Of a DNA stretch of 64,000 nt, positions 1 to 7,988 are shown in pieces; within the stretch, counting starts at the first letter, position 1, and every line of letters begins with the position of its first letter. Made by a program: the position numbers and the translations under genes. The DNA is from Phormidesmis sp963789215 (GTDB taxonomy: Bacteria; Cyanobacteriota; Cyanobacteriia; Phormidesmidales; Phormidesmidaceae). The notes below the pieces were generated by a model. That model did no database searches and had not been told where the DNA came from. It saw only the letters and a list, made by a program, of their open reading frames with translations. The stretch covers positions 434,001-498,000 of the forward strand of contig CAWBJY010000011.1 of assembly GCA_963789215.1 (NCBI GenBank), written 5' to 3'.

Positions 1-91
1 CAATTAGCGCACCAATAATCACCGTGACGGCTGCACTCTGAAACAGCAACGCCCAAGGTAGGTACTGAAGCGAGCGAAAAGGATTAGACAT
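1..91 (-). CDS. N-terminus of an unidentified membrane protein (partial)
   Basis: A frame open to the window edge starts at an ATG at 91 and gives 30 residues beginning MSNPFRSLQYLPW, followed by a hydrophobic stretch (ALLFQSAAVTVIIGALI) that looks like the first membrane helix. The rest lies outside the window, so no family can be named. The toxin-antitoxin pair just upstream is read in the same direction towards it. Confidence 0.4.
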   Translation of the reverse strand, partial: MSNPFRSLQYLPWALLFQSAAVTVIIGALI

Positions 92-139
92 ATATTAGGG
101 GCCTATTTTGAGACCTGTTAATTAGCATATGAAAGCCGA

Positions 140-418
140 TTAGCTATTTTTGATCTGGTCGTAGTGACCGCCAATTGCAAAGACATAGATGCAGTTGCTG
201 TCGAACTTATAGACTATTCGATCCTTTTGGGATAGCCTTCTAGACCACAGCCCAGACAGATTGTGCTTGAGCGGCTCAGGTTTTCCGAGTCCTAAACTAG
301 GATCGCCCCTTAGCATTTCTTTCAGTATCTTACAGAGATTGTTATGGATTTGCTTATCTTGCTTTCTTAGCTTTTCGTAGGCGCTCCAACTATCTCTTTC
401 AAACACCAAGGATCTCAT
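140..418 (-). CDS. yoeB: YoeB-family toxin (ribosome-dependent mRNA endonuclease)
   Basis: Ninety-two residues matching the Txe/YoeB family along the whole length. The diagnostic block GKPEPLKHNLSGLWSRRL is followed by DRIVYKF and the C-terminal HY pair (residues 83-84, GGHYDQ). In YoeB the Glu of the first block, the Arg of WSRR and the C-terminal His form the RNA-cleaving site, and all are visible here. The family cleaves mRNA at the ribosomal A site. The gene follows its YefM antitoxin with a 20-bp overlap, which implies coupled translation. Confidence 0.9.
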   Translation of the reverse strand: MRSLVFERDSWSAYEKLRKQDKQIHNNLCKILKEMLRGDPSLGLGKPEPLKHNLSGLWSRRLSQKDRIVYKFDSNCIYVFAIGGHYDQIKNS

Positions 419-671
419 TCATCTCCTCGCTGTTGGGTGAATAACCCTGCCGCTGTGCGTGAGATTCCACAGCTTTAGAGATCTGCTGCATCAAGCTGCT
501 GTTTTGCAAAATGTACAGAGTTTCTTGCTCCCTCTCCCAATCTTCAGCACTGACTACAACAAAATCTTTTCCATTTCTGCGAGTAACCTTGATCGGGTGA
601 TGTTCGCTGATAACTCTTTCAACACAGTCCTTTAACGTATCTCGAAATTTGTTTACGCTTACAGTGTCCAT
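399..671 (-). CDS. yefM: YefM-family antitoxin
   Basis: About 90 residues starting MDTVSVNKFRDTL, with the Phd/YefM DNA-binding fold pattern (VSVNKFRDTL, then PIKVTRRNGKDFVVVSAEDW) and a C-terminal part that should neutralise YoeB. A longer reading from an ATG at 704 is possible, but a perfect TATAAT box overlaps that ATG. A transcript starting about 7 nt further on would begin between the two ATGs, so I prefer 671. YefM with YoeB normally represses its own promoter. The gene overlaps yoeB by 20 bp. Confidence 0.88.
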   Translation of the reverse strand: MDTVSVNKFRDTLKDCVERVISEHHPIKVTRRNGKDFVVVSAEDWEREQETLYILQNSSLMQQISKAVESHAQRQGYSPNSEEMNEILGV

Positions 672-702
672 CGGCAGTCTTTGATGTACGGCAACTCGGT
701 AC

Positions 703-708
703 ATTATA
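703..708 (-). promoter_or_regulatory. Candidate -10 box of the yefM-yoeB promoter
   Basis: Read on the minus strand, 708 to 703 is TATAAT, about 32 nt upstream of the preferred yefM start. I see no good -35 hexamer at the usual distance. This position would be a natural place for autorepression by the YefM-YoeB complex. Confidence 0.45.
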
Positions 709-787
709 CGTCATAAAAGATAGTCGGAACTTAAGCCGCTAGCGACTTTTGCCCAAAGATCTTTCGCGATGCATTCGCGATGTCTAT

Positions 788-2104
788 TTACCCAAACTGT
801 AGTGCCTGCCCGCGAATGCTGGTATCAATTTCGCCGCGCTCGTACACGATTTGACCACCTACTACGGTCACCACGGGCCAGCCTGTTAGCGTCCAGCCTT
901 CGAAAGGACTCCATCCGCACTTGGTTTTTAGCTCTTCGCGCAGTACAGGGCGGTAGGTGGAGAGATCGACTAGCACCAAATCGGCGTCGTAGCCTGGCTC
1001 TATGAGTCCTTTGTTGGGAATTTGGTAGGCTTGGGCGACCGCTGTAGACATCCAGTTGGAAACCTGCGCGACCGTGCAGCGATTCTCTTTAGCCTGAGTC
1101 AGCATCAGGGGCAAGGCGGTTTCGACGCCCGGCATTCCAGAGGGGCTGTTGGGATAGCCTCTGCCTTTTTCTTCTAGGGTGTGGGGCGCATGGTCGGTGG
1201 CAATGAAGTCGATGATGCCGTCTAGTAAAGCTTGCCAGAGAATTTCGCGATCGCGTTCTGACTTCAAAGGCGGGTTCATCTGCGCCAACGTCCCAATTTT
1301 CTCATAAGCGCTGACGTCCAGCAGCAAATGCTGGGGCGTCACTTCTGCGGTGACCCAACTGGGCTTATCGCGGCGCAGTAAGTCAGCCTCTTCTCCCGTA
1401 GACATGTGCAAAATATGCAGCCGTCTCTGGTACTTTTTCGAGAGTGCCAGCGCCAGCTTGCTAGCGTTCAGCGCAGTCTGATTGTCCTGAATTTTTGAAT
1501 GAGTTGCCGGATCGGTCTGCCCGGCAAACAGCTCTCGCCGTTCTAGGATGCGCGCTTGGTCTTCTGCATGGACGGCAATTAGGCGATCGCCCACCGCAAA
1601 AATTGGCTCAATAGTTTCGGGTGTGTCTACCGAGAGCGGGCCATGCGCCGACCCCATAAATATTTTGATGCCGCAAGTCGGGTTTGCTGTGCGCAGATCG
1701 GGCAGATTATCAGCAGTCGCGCCAATGAAAAAACCGTAGTTTACCAAGCTTTTGGACGCTGCGATCGCCAGCTTATCGGTCAAAATTTCCTGCGTAATCG
1801 TCAGCGGTAGCGTATTGGGCATCTCTAAAAAAGACGTCACCCCGCCTTTAGCGCAGGCGCAGGTTGCGGTAAACAAATCTTCCTTATGCTCTAGTCCTGG
1901 ATCTCTAAAATGAACCTGCGGGTCTATTACGCCAGGCAGCAGCGTCAGCCCGCTCCCGTCAATCGATCGAACGTCGCTAGAGACCGATAGCTCGGTGCCA
2001 ACGGCGGTAATTTTGCCATCCGAGACAGCGACTTCTCTTGGCTCTATCTCTCCGGAGGGTAAGAGCACCTGAGCATTGCGAATAATCAGTGAAGTAGACG
2101 GCAT
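788..2104 (-). CDS. pyrC: Dihydroorotase (class I)
   Basis: 438 residues of the cyclic amidohydrolase family. The enzyme closes carbamoyl-aspartate to dihydroorotate in pyrimidine synthesis. Visible: the metal block VIDPQVHFRDPG near residue 60, the lysine that is carbamylated in the family (GIKIFMGS), HAEDQ, LHILHMS, the TPQHLL segment and the catalytic ATDHAPH near residue 305. The first His of the usual HxH pair is Gln here (DPQVHF). I recall this change in other cyanobacterial members, but cannot confirm it. The length is normal. The gene is divergent from lepB-1. Confidence 0.85.
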   Translation of the reverse strand: MPSTSLIIRNAQVLLPSGEIEPREVAVSDGKITAVGTELSVSSDVRSIDGSGLTLLPGVIDPQVHFRDPGLEHKEDLFTATCACAKGGVTSFLEMPNTLPLTITQEILTDKLAIAASKSLVNYGFFIGATADNLPDLRTANPTCGIKIFMGSAHGPLSVDTPETIEPIFAVGDRLIAVHAEDQARILERRELFAGQTDPATHSKIQDNQTALNASKLALALSKKYQRRLHILHMSTGEEADLLRRDKPSWVTAEVTPQHLLLDVSAYEKIGTLAQMNPPLKSERDREILWQALLDGIIDFIATDHAPHTLEEKGRGYPNSPSGMPGVETALPLMLTQAKENRCTVAQVSNWMSTAVAQAYQIPNKGLIEPGYDADLVLVDLSTYRPVLREELKTKCGWSPFEGWTLTGWPVVTVVGGQIVYERGEIDTSIRGQALQFG

Positions 2105-2269
2105 AATCGTTCTCGTTTGAGACAGGTCTATGCGGAATTAACCCAAGGAATGGGTATCAATAGCCTAAACTTGGTATTGATCCAAAGATTGGCTCGCGGA
2201 TAGAATCCGTACAGCTAAACCCTACAGCAATTTTATCGCGCCGCCCACGACGTTTAGGCCAGGAAAACC

Positions 2270-2824
2270 GTGTCTGAGAATCAACCTCAAAAGCAACCGA
2301 ACCCCTGGGTCGAAGGTATTCAAACGATTGGCTTGAGCATTGTTCTAGCCTTGGGCATTCGGCAGTTTGTGGCCGAAGCTCGGTTTATCCCCTCTGGCTC
2401 GATGATTCCAACGCTGCAAATTGACGATCGCCTGGTCGTCGAAAAAATTAGCTACCGGTTCAATCCGCCTAAACGCGGCGATATCATCGTTTTTCGCGCC
2501 CCGCAGAAGGCATTGGATGCTGCTAATGTTCAGGGCAAAGCCGCCTATATTAAGCGGGTGATCGGGCTGCCTGGTGAAACCGTTGAAGTTAAAGAGGGCA
2601 AGGTTTTTATCGATGGAAAAGCGTTAGAAGAAGACTACATTCAATCGCCTCCTACCTATACGCTTCCAGCAGAGGTGGTGCCAGCGGACGAATACTTGGT
2701 TTTAGGCGACAATCGCAACAGCAGCTCCGATGGTCACGTCTGGGGCTTTTTGCCCAAGGATACAATTATTGGTAGGGCCGCCGTCCGGTTCTGGCCGCTC
2801 AATCGGGTAGGGAGTCTGAATTAG
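2270..2824 (+). CDS. lepB: Signal peptidase I (first of two in tandem)
   Basis: 184 residues. It starts at GTG 2270, preceded by an AGGAAA Shine-Dalgarno. One membrane helix lies at about residues 16-33, then the catalytic serine in PSGSMIPTL (Ser44), box C/D RGDIIVFRAP, the catalytic lysine in YIKRVIGLPG (Lys95) and box E GDNRNSSSDGHVWGFLP. The family cuts signal peptides from exported proteins on the outer face of the plasma membrane or the lumenal face of the thylakoid. The neighbouring gene downstream is a paralogue in the same orientation. Confidence 0.93.
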   Translation: MSENQPQKQPNPWVEGIQTIGLSIVLALGIRQFVAEARFIPSGSMIPTLQIDDRLVVEKISYRFNPPKRGDIIVFRAPQKALDAANVQGKAAYIKRVIGLPGETVEVKEGKVFIDGKALEEDYIQSPPTYTLPAEVVPADEYLVLGDNRNSSSDGHVWGFLPKDTIIGRAAVRFWPLNRVGSLN

Positions 2825-3000
2825 CGATCGCGCAGCCACTGGCGTAATTGGCATATTTTTCTAAGACGGCCATTTTCAAACAGGCTAGGATTGCGCTATC
2901 GTTTCTATCCTGCTGATGAGATTATCCACCGGCTTTGGCCATTGATAGCAGCAGGCAGCAGCGACTAGCCAATGTCTTTTTCAGGTGGCCGTTTACCGTT

Positions 3001-3543
3001 ATGTCTAAGCAGCAGCCGAAGCTCTGGGTCGAGATTGTCCAAACTATGGGCCTCAGCATCTTTTTATCGCTTGGGGTGCGCCAGTTTGTTGCCGAGGCTA
3101 GAGTGGTTCCGACGGGATCGATGGAACCTACGGTGCAGATTAACGACCGTCTAGTCGTCGAGAAAGTGAGCTATTTATTTAAAGCGCCTGCCCGTGGCGA
3201 TATCATCGTTTTTAGAGCGCCAGAGCAGGCACTGCAAATGTCTGGTTCTACAACCTCAGATGCTTACCTAAAGCGAATAGTTGGGCTACCCGGAGAGGCC
3301 GTGGAGGTGCGCGATGGCAAGGTGCTCATTAACGGCAAACGAATCAACGAAACCTATATTAAAGCGCCACCTAATTACGCTTGGGGGCCAAAGACTGTTC
3401 CTGAGGGTCAGTATCTGGTGCTAGGCGACAACCGCAACGGTAGTTTAGACGGGCATGTTTGGGGCTTTTTGCCAGAAGACACCATCATTGGTAAAGCCGC
3501 AGGCCGATTCTGGCCGCCTCAGCGCATAGGTGGCCTAGATTAG
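3001..3543 (+). CDS. lepB: Signal peptidase I (second of two in tandem)
   Basis: 180 residues from ATG 3001 (MSKQQPKLWVEIVQTMG), which aligns with the start of lepB-1. An open frame reaches back to a TTG at 2935, but that extension is not matched in the paralogue. Catalytic Ser40 (PTGSMEPT) and Lys91 (YLKRIVGLPG) are present, as are RGDIIVFRAP and GDNRNGSLDGHVWGFLP. It is very similar to lepB-1 throughout, so tandem duplication is likely. Its last codons (GGCCTAGATTAG) form the first unit of a 15-bp tandem repeat that runs into the convergent gene. Confidence 0.92.
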   Translation: MSKQQPKLWVEIVQTMGLSIFLSLGVRQFVAEARVVPTGSMEPTVQINDRLVVEKVSYLFKAPARGDIIVFRAPEQALQMSGSTTSDAYLKRIVGLPGEAVEVRDGKVLINGKRINETYIKAPPNYAWGPKTVPEGQYLVLGDNRNGSLDGHVWGFLPEDTIIGKAAGRFWPPQRIGGLD

Positions 3544-3615
3544 GACGGCCTAGATTGGGGCGGCTTAGATTGGGACGGTCTAGATTGAGACGGCCTAGAT
3601 TGAGCCAGCCTAAAT
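3529..3615. repeat. 15-bp tandem repeat joining two convergent stop codons
   Basis: The motif CTAG (variants TTAG, CTAA) recurs exactly every 15 bp at 3535, 3550, 3565, 3580, 3595 and 3610, within a unit close to GACGGCCTAGATTGG. The first unit encodes the last residues and the stop of lepB-2. The last unit supplies the stop of the gene read from the other strand. No hairpin typical of a terminator is evident. Confidence 0.9.
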
Positions 3616-4887
3616 CCAAGTTTTAACTACTCTTCCTTGAATCGTTTGGTTTAGCCAGGGCGTATTGCTAGCTTGCGATCGCATCTCTTCAGCCGTCGCC
3701 TGCCACTCAATTCTAGGATCAAACAGCGTTAGCTCGGCGATACTGCCAACCGCTAGCCGATGGGGGTCTAATCCTAAACAGTCAGCAGGCCGCTGGCTCA
3801 GGGCTTGCCATAGCTGCGTAGCGCTCCACTGTCCGCTCTCTACAAAGGTGTGCCAAAGGACGGGTAGGGCCAGCTCTAGTCCAGCTGCGCCGGGAGGTGC
3901 CATATCGAAGGCGACGGTTTTTTCTTCGTAGGTGTAGGGGCTGTGGTCGATTGCGATCGCGTCAATTACCCCTTCTGCCACGCCTGCAATCAGCGCCTCT
4001 CGATCTGCGGCTGTGCCTAAAGGTGGATCGTGCCGCAGCGTTGGATCGTAGCTTTTAAGATCTCCCGTGTCGAAGATAAGATGATGCCAGGCAACGCTCG
4101 CGCTAATCGGTAAGCCTTCTGCCTTGGCGCGGCGAATGAGCGCTACGCTGCGAGCGGTGGAAACTCGCATAATGTGAACGGGTGTAGCAATTTCAGCGAC
4201 ACATTCGAGCAGGGCTGCAAGGGCCGTGGTTTCGGCGATCGCACTGGCACCTGCTAGCCCTAATTTCAACGCCTCGACGCCTTCACGCGCGACGCCGCTG
4301 CCTGAGAGCTGAAGATCGCACGGCCAAAGCGCAATTGGTTTCTGTAGGGGCTGCGCATATTCTAGTAGCCGCCGTACCAAAGCCGTATCGGCTAAGGGCA
4401 ACCCGTCTGAAAAGCCTAAGCAGTCTGCTGCTGCTAGATCTGCTAGCTCAGTTAGCTGCTTGCCTGCTGCTTCGAGCGTAATCGCGGCCCAGGGCATTAG
4501 CTGGCTCTGAGATGACGCGTTCGCTTTTTTTACAGCTGCGATCGCGCCAATGCTATCTACCGCCGGCTGCGTATTCGGCAGCAGCCCTACGCGAGTAAAT
4601 CCCCCAGCGGCAGCGGCCTGTTGAATAGACTCATAGGTTTCTCTCGCTTCGAATCCGGGTTCGCCGCTTTGGCTGTACAGATCGATTAGCCCTGAGCCGA
4701 GATACTGGCCCTGCGCTTCGATGATGTCGTCTAGTTCAGCCAGATCTTGGTTGGTAAAGGAATTGGGGAGCGTGGGTGCGATCGCTACAATCTTCCCGGC
4801 CTCAATTAGCACATCCGCCGTTCCGTTGGCGCTAGTGACCGCTTCGTCCGCACCCACCAAGTAGGCTTGCTTAATCAGCGTCGTCAT
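3610..4887 (-). CDS. Dihydroorotase-like protein without metal ligands
   Basis: 425 residues that align end to end with class I dihydroorotases, but the active site is stripped. The HxH position reads GLIDLYSQSGEPG, so neither His is present; the second His of the HxxH segment is Arg (VHIMRVS); there is no carbamylated-lysine block. The distal AIDHSPYTYEEK, with the catalytic-type Asp, remains. In Pseudomonas a similarly inactive DHOase homologue (PyrC') is a structural partner of aspartate transcarbamoylase. A comparable scaffold role is plausible here but is inference. Many annotations call this simply dihydroorotase. Confidence 0.82.
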   Translation of the reverse strand: MTTLIKQAYLVGADEAVTSANGTADVLIEAGKIVAIAPTLPNSFTNQDLAELDDIIEAQGQYLGSGLIDLYSQSGEPGFEARETYESIQQAAAAGGFTRVGLLPNTQPAVDSIGAIAAVKKANASSQSQLMPWAAITLEAAGKQLTELADLAAADCLGFSDGLPLADTALVRRLLEYAQPLQKPIALWPCDLQLSGSGVAREGVEALKLGLAGASAIAETTALAALLECVAEIATPVHIMRVSTARSVALIRRAKAEGLPISASVAWHHLIFDTGDLKSYDPTLRHDPPLGTAADREALIAGVAEGVIDAIAIDHSPYTYEEKTVAFDMAPPGAAGLELALPVLWHTFVESGQWSATQLWQALSQRPADCLGLDPHRLAVGSIAELTLFDPRIEWQATAEEMRSQASNTPWLNQTIQGRVVKTWI

Positions 4888-4929
4888 GAGCCGACATCCA
4901 CGAACTTTTCCATAAACTGATTCATGAGT

Positions 4930-6303
4930 TTATAGAGCACCTGCCGCTGTTTTATCGAAAATGCTGCCCGATAGATGCGTTGTGATATTCGCCGCGCTTA
5001 GCACCGGAACGCTATCGACGCCAGCATGATAATCAATCACGCTAACCGCGCCGTTTCCCTGCTTAAACTGCCAAAAATGCTCTGGCCCTAAGCCAAACAC
5101 CTGACATAGAATCGCCTTATTAATCGCATCGTGCGCAACTACCATCACGGTCTGCGGCGTCTCCGACTCGCTAAAAGCGGCAACCACATTGCGCCAGCCC
5201 ACTTCCGCCCGTCTCCACACGTCCGCCAAGTTCTCGCCCCCCGGCATTTGCACGGTTTCTGGCGTACTCTGCCATTTGCTTAGCAGGCCCGGATAGCCAG
5301 CCTCAATTTCACTTTCTAGTTTGCCTTCCCATTCGCCATGGCTAATTTCCCACAGATCTTCAGTCACCTCTAAATTAGTTTCTAGGTGGTGCTCTAATAT
5401 CTTTTCTGCTGTCTCTTTTGGTCGCAGCATAGAAGAGGTTACAGCGGCATCAATCTGCACGGCCTTTAAGAACTCACCGGCCTGCGCACCCTGCCGTTTT
5501 CCGTTCTCGTTGAGCGGAATGTCAATCTGGCCCTGAAATCGTCCGTCGCGGTTCCAATCTGTCTCTCCATGACGCACTAGCAGCAGGCGCGGCCCCTTAA
5601 AACGCGATCGCCGCTTGGGCAAAGCATCCCCCAAGTGGCTAGTCAAATTCATTGACTCTAGCTGCACGCCATCCGTCCATCCAGACGAAAAGTTCAGCAC
5701 ATTAATCGCGCAGTTATCTTGGCCCATTTGATTGAGACTTTCAGGCCCTAGCCCGATGGCAGAGCCAATGAGCGCCCGGTTGATAGCGCTATGAGCCACC
5801 AGCAAAACGGTTTGCCCATCGTGCTCGCTGAGCAGCGTCGGCCAAAAAGCAGCGGCCCGATCCCAAATTTCACGTACCGGGTAGAAGTCTGTTGTGCGGC
5901 CATCGTCAGCGGTGATGGCCATCTTAAATTCGTTTGGGTCTTGCCGCCACGCCTTAAATTCCGCCGGATAATCCTTCTGCGCATCGGCAAAAGACCGCGA
6001 CTCCCACAGCGGCAGACTGATCTCTTTGAGCTGCTCGCTCACATGAATATCAGGCAGCTTGGCAATGCCTTGACTGCTTGCTTGCGCCATCGTTTCTACA
6101 ATCAGTTCGCAGGTTTTGCGCGCGCGCTTCAGCGGACTGGCGTACACCGCATCTAGCTTCAGTCCAGCTAGCGTCTCGCCGACTTTCTTCGCCTGCTGTT
6201 CGCCTATCTCAGTTAGCACCGCATCATCGTGATGCCCGCTAATAATGCGGCCCACATTTGAGGTACTTTGCCCGTGGCGAACAACGATGACTCTGGTTTT
6301 CAA
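4930..6303 (-). CDS. Two-domain histidine phosphatase (phosphoglycerate-mutase-like)
   Basis: 457 residues with two full histidine-phosphatase domains. Domain 1 begins VIVVRHGQSTSN near residue 6; domain 2 begins LLLVRHGETDWN near residue 240. Each has its RHG phospho-acceptor and a later catalytic His (LLVAHSAINRA and VVAHDAINKA). The tandem architecture is common in cyanobacteria, where members are annotated as phosphoglycerate mutase. Related cyanobacterial single-domain proteins act as phosphoserine phosphatase, so the substrate is open. The gene follows the dihydroorotase-like gene on the same strand with a short gap. Confidence 0.85.
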   Translation of the reverse strand: MKTRVIVVRHGQSTSNVGRIISGHHDDAVLTEIGEQQAKKVGETLAGLKLDAVYASPLKRARKTCELIVETMAQASSQGIAKLPDIHVSEQLKEISLPLWESRSFADAQKDYPAEFKAWRQDPNEFKMAITADDGRTTDFYPVREIWDRAAAFWPTLLSEHDGQTVLLVAHSAINRALIGSAIGLGPESLNQMGQDNCAINVLNFSSGWTDGVQLESMNLTSHLGDALPKRRSRFKGPRLLLVRHGETDWNRDGRFQGQIDIPLNENGKRQGAQAGEFLKAVQIDAAVTSSMLRPKETAEKILEHHLETNLEVTEDLWEISHGEWEGKLESEIEAGYPGLLSKWQSTPETVQMPGGENLADVWRRAEVGWRNVVAAFSESETPQTVMVVAHDAINKAILCQVFGLGPEHFWQFKQGNGAVSVIDYHAGVDSVPVLSAANITTHLSGSIFDKTAAGAL

Positions 6304-6435
6304 CGGACTTATCCTCTGCGGTGAATCTGCCAGGGTTTATCTTACAACAACGCCTATCCGCCGCTAGCCTGGACGCAGCCTCAGCGCAGAAGAAACGTCT
6401 GCTAGCCCGGTGTAGAAGACTACAATGGAGGTCTT

Positions 6436-7443
6436 ATGGAACGCATTGTCACCTACAGTCCGGCCTATACGCTAGTGCCTACCTACGAGTGCTTCAACCG
6501 CTGCACCTACTGCAACTTTCGCCGCAACCCCGGCGATGATGAGTGGATGAGCGTAGCCGCTGCTCGTCAGATTCTATCGGGCCTGCAGAACAAAGACGTA
6601 ATCGAAATTTTGATTCTTAGCGGCGAGGTTCATCCCAAAAGTGCGCGTCGCCAAGACTGGTTCGAGCGCATTTATCGGCTTTGCGAACTGGCGCTAGAGA
6701 TGGGTTTTTTGCCGCATACTAACGTTGGCCCGCTGAGCTACGAAGAGATGGCGCAGCTAAAGCAGGTGAATGTGTCGATGGGGCTAATGGTGGAGCAGGT
6801 GACGCCTGCGCTGCTGAAGACGGTTCACGCCCATGCGCCGAGTAAGCTGCCGGAAGTGCGGTTGGCGCAGCTAGAGTTTGCGGGGCGACTGGGGATTCCG
6901 TTTACAACGGGGATTTTATTAGGGTTAGGGGAGACGGTGGCAGATTGGGCGGAGAGTTTGCGGGCGATCGCCCAATCTCATCAAACCTACGGCCATATTC
7001 AAGAAGTGATTTTGCAGCCGCATCAGCCGGGGGAGAGGCAAAGTGAAGTGCGAACTGACAAGTCAGCGCTTACGCTATCGCCTTGCCATGGAGAAACCCT
7101 GCTGCAAGCCGTCCAAATTGCCAGGGAAATTTTGCCTGCCGACGTTGCTATTCAAATTCCACCGAACCTAATTCAATCGGATCGAGCTTTGCTAGATTGC
7201 ATCGCAGCAGGCGCTCAAGATCTAGGTGGCATTGGGCCGATAGATGAGGTCAATCCGGATTATGGACATCGCGATCGCCAAACTATGGTGGAGCTGTTTT
7301 CGGCAAAGGGTTGGTCATTAGCACGTCGGCTACCGATTTATCCGCAGCACGATACTGGATTGCCCGAGTCGCTGCAAGCGGGTGTTAAAAGTTGGCGATC
7401 GCGTTTACTAGATCAGGTGCCTAGAAGGTCTGAGCAGAAATGA
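6436..7443 (+). CDS. cofG: 7,8-didemethyl-8-hydroxy-5-deazariboflavin synthase, CofG subunit
   Basis: 335 residues, radical SAM. The CX3CX2C cluster motif is visible near residue 20 (CFNRCTYC), followed by NFRRNPGDDEWMS. GGAGG lies 4 nt before the ATG. With CofH (not in this window), CofG makes the deazaflavin F0 / 8-HDF. Cyanobacteria generally do not make full F420 from it but use 8-HDF as the light-harvesting chromophore of DNA photolyase; a photolyase gene lies at 54978-56417. The gene is divergent from the histidine phosphatase. Confidence 0.9.
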   Translation: MERIVTYSPAYTLVPTYECFNRCTYCNFRRNPGDDEWMSVAAARQILSGLQNKDVIEILILSGEVHPKSARRQDWFERIYRLCELALEMGFLPHTNVGPLSYEEMAQLKQVNVSMGLMVEQVTPALLKTVHAHAPSKLPEVRLAQLEFAGRLGIPFTTGILLGLGETVADWAESLRAIAQSHQTYGHIQEVILQPHQPGERQSEVRTDKSALTLSPCHGETLLQAVQIAREILPADVAIQIPPNLIQSDRALLDCIAAGAQDLGGIGPIDEVNPDYGHRDRQTMVELFSAKGWSLARRLPIYPQHDTGLPESLQAGVKSWRSRLLDQVPRRSEQK

Positions 7444-7451
7444 ACTTAACT

Positions 7452-7515
7452 ATGTACGCAAAGTCCCATGTACGCAAAGTCCCATATACGCAAAGTCCCA
7501 TATACGCAAAGTCAT
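7452..7515. repeat. Four tandem copies of a 16-bp unit downstream of cofG
   Basis: Four head-to-tail copies of ATGTACGCAAAGTCCC at 7452, 7468, 7484 and 7500. The last two carry G to A at position 3 and the final copy ends in CAT. The array begins 9 nt after the cofG stop and is followed at once by the first ~105-bp structured repeat. I see no spacers, so it is not a CRISPR. Confidence 0.92.
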
Positions 7516-7517
7516 AA

Positions 7518-7621
7518 TAGAGGCTGAAATGCGAAAGGCTAGCACAACCTCTCTAAAAGAGTAGCCATCCTAGCCTGCTTAGCGATTGCTTCAAGAGCGA
7601 GTCTCTACACTCGGCCTCTTA
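7518..7621. repeat. Structured ~105-bp repeat, copy 1
   Basis: Similar over its whole length to 8388-8494. It contains an outer stem AGGCTAG/CTAGCCT enclosing CTCT/AGAG, then a second hairpin CGAGT-CTCTAC-ACTCG. It lies between cofG and the DUF433 gene, so it may serve as the cofG terminator. The two copies flank exactly one toxin-antitoxin module. Confidence 0.8.
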
Positions 7622-7669
7622 TAATAAATAGGGTGCAACGTCTGATAACGCAGACAGTGCTTTCAACTC

Positions 7670-7987
7670 ATGAACACTCAACTAGTCGAATCTCTCATCC
7701 AAGTCATCGAATCGCTGAGTCATGAAGAAAGCACTCTTCTACTCAGCAAACTTCGGGATAGAGCCATTCAAAAAACGCCGGGCGTTTGCGGTGGGGAGGC
7801 GCGCATTCGAAATACTCGCATTCCCGTGTGGGTACTGGTTTCCTTGCGTCAACAAGGCGCTGATAATGCAGAGCTATTGCGCAACTATCCTGGTCTTACG
7901 CAGGCCGACTTAGAGTCTGCTTGGGCCTATCATGCTCAGCATTCGGATGAGATTGAGCAAGCAATTGTCTACACAGGCGATAACTAG
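7670..7987 (+). CDS. DUF433-family antitoxin
   Basis: 105 residues. The C-terminal half carries the DUF433 signature (TPGVCGGEARIRNTRIPVWV, then YPGLTQADLESAWAYH), a short helix-turn-helix-like domain that serves as the antitoxin partner of DUF5615 PIN-like toxins. The first ~35 residues (LVESLIQVIESLSHEE) are a predicted helical oligomerisation segment. The PIN-like gene starts 1 nt after its stop, which is the usual arrangement. Confidence 0.85.
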   Translation: MNTQLVESLIQVIESLSHEESTLLLSKLRDRAIQKTPGVCGGEARIRNTRIPVWVLVSLRQQGADNAELLRNYPGLTQADLESAWAYHAQHSDEIEQAIVYTGDN

Positions 7988-7988
7988 C

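Noticed and set aside
402..704. Longer YefM starting at ATG 704
   Set aside because: A TATAAT box overlaps this ATG and the extra 11 residues lie outside the family's usual start; the ATG at 671 is preferred.
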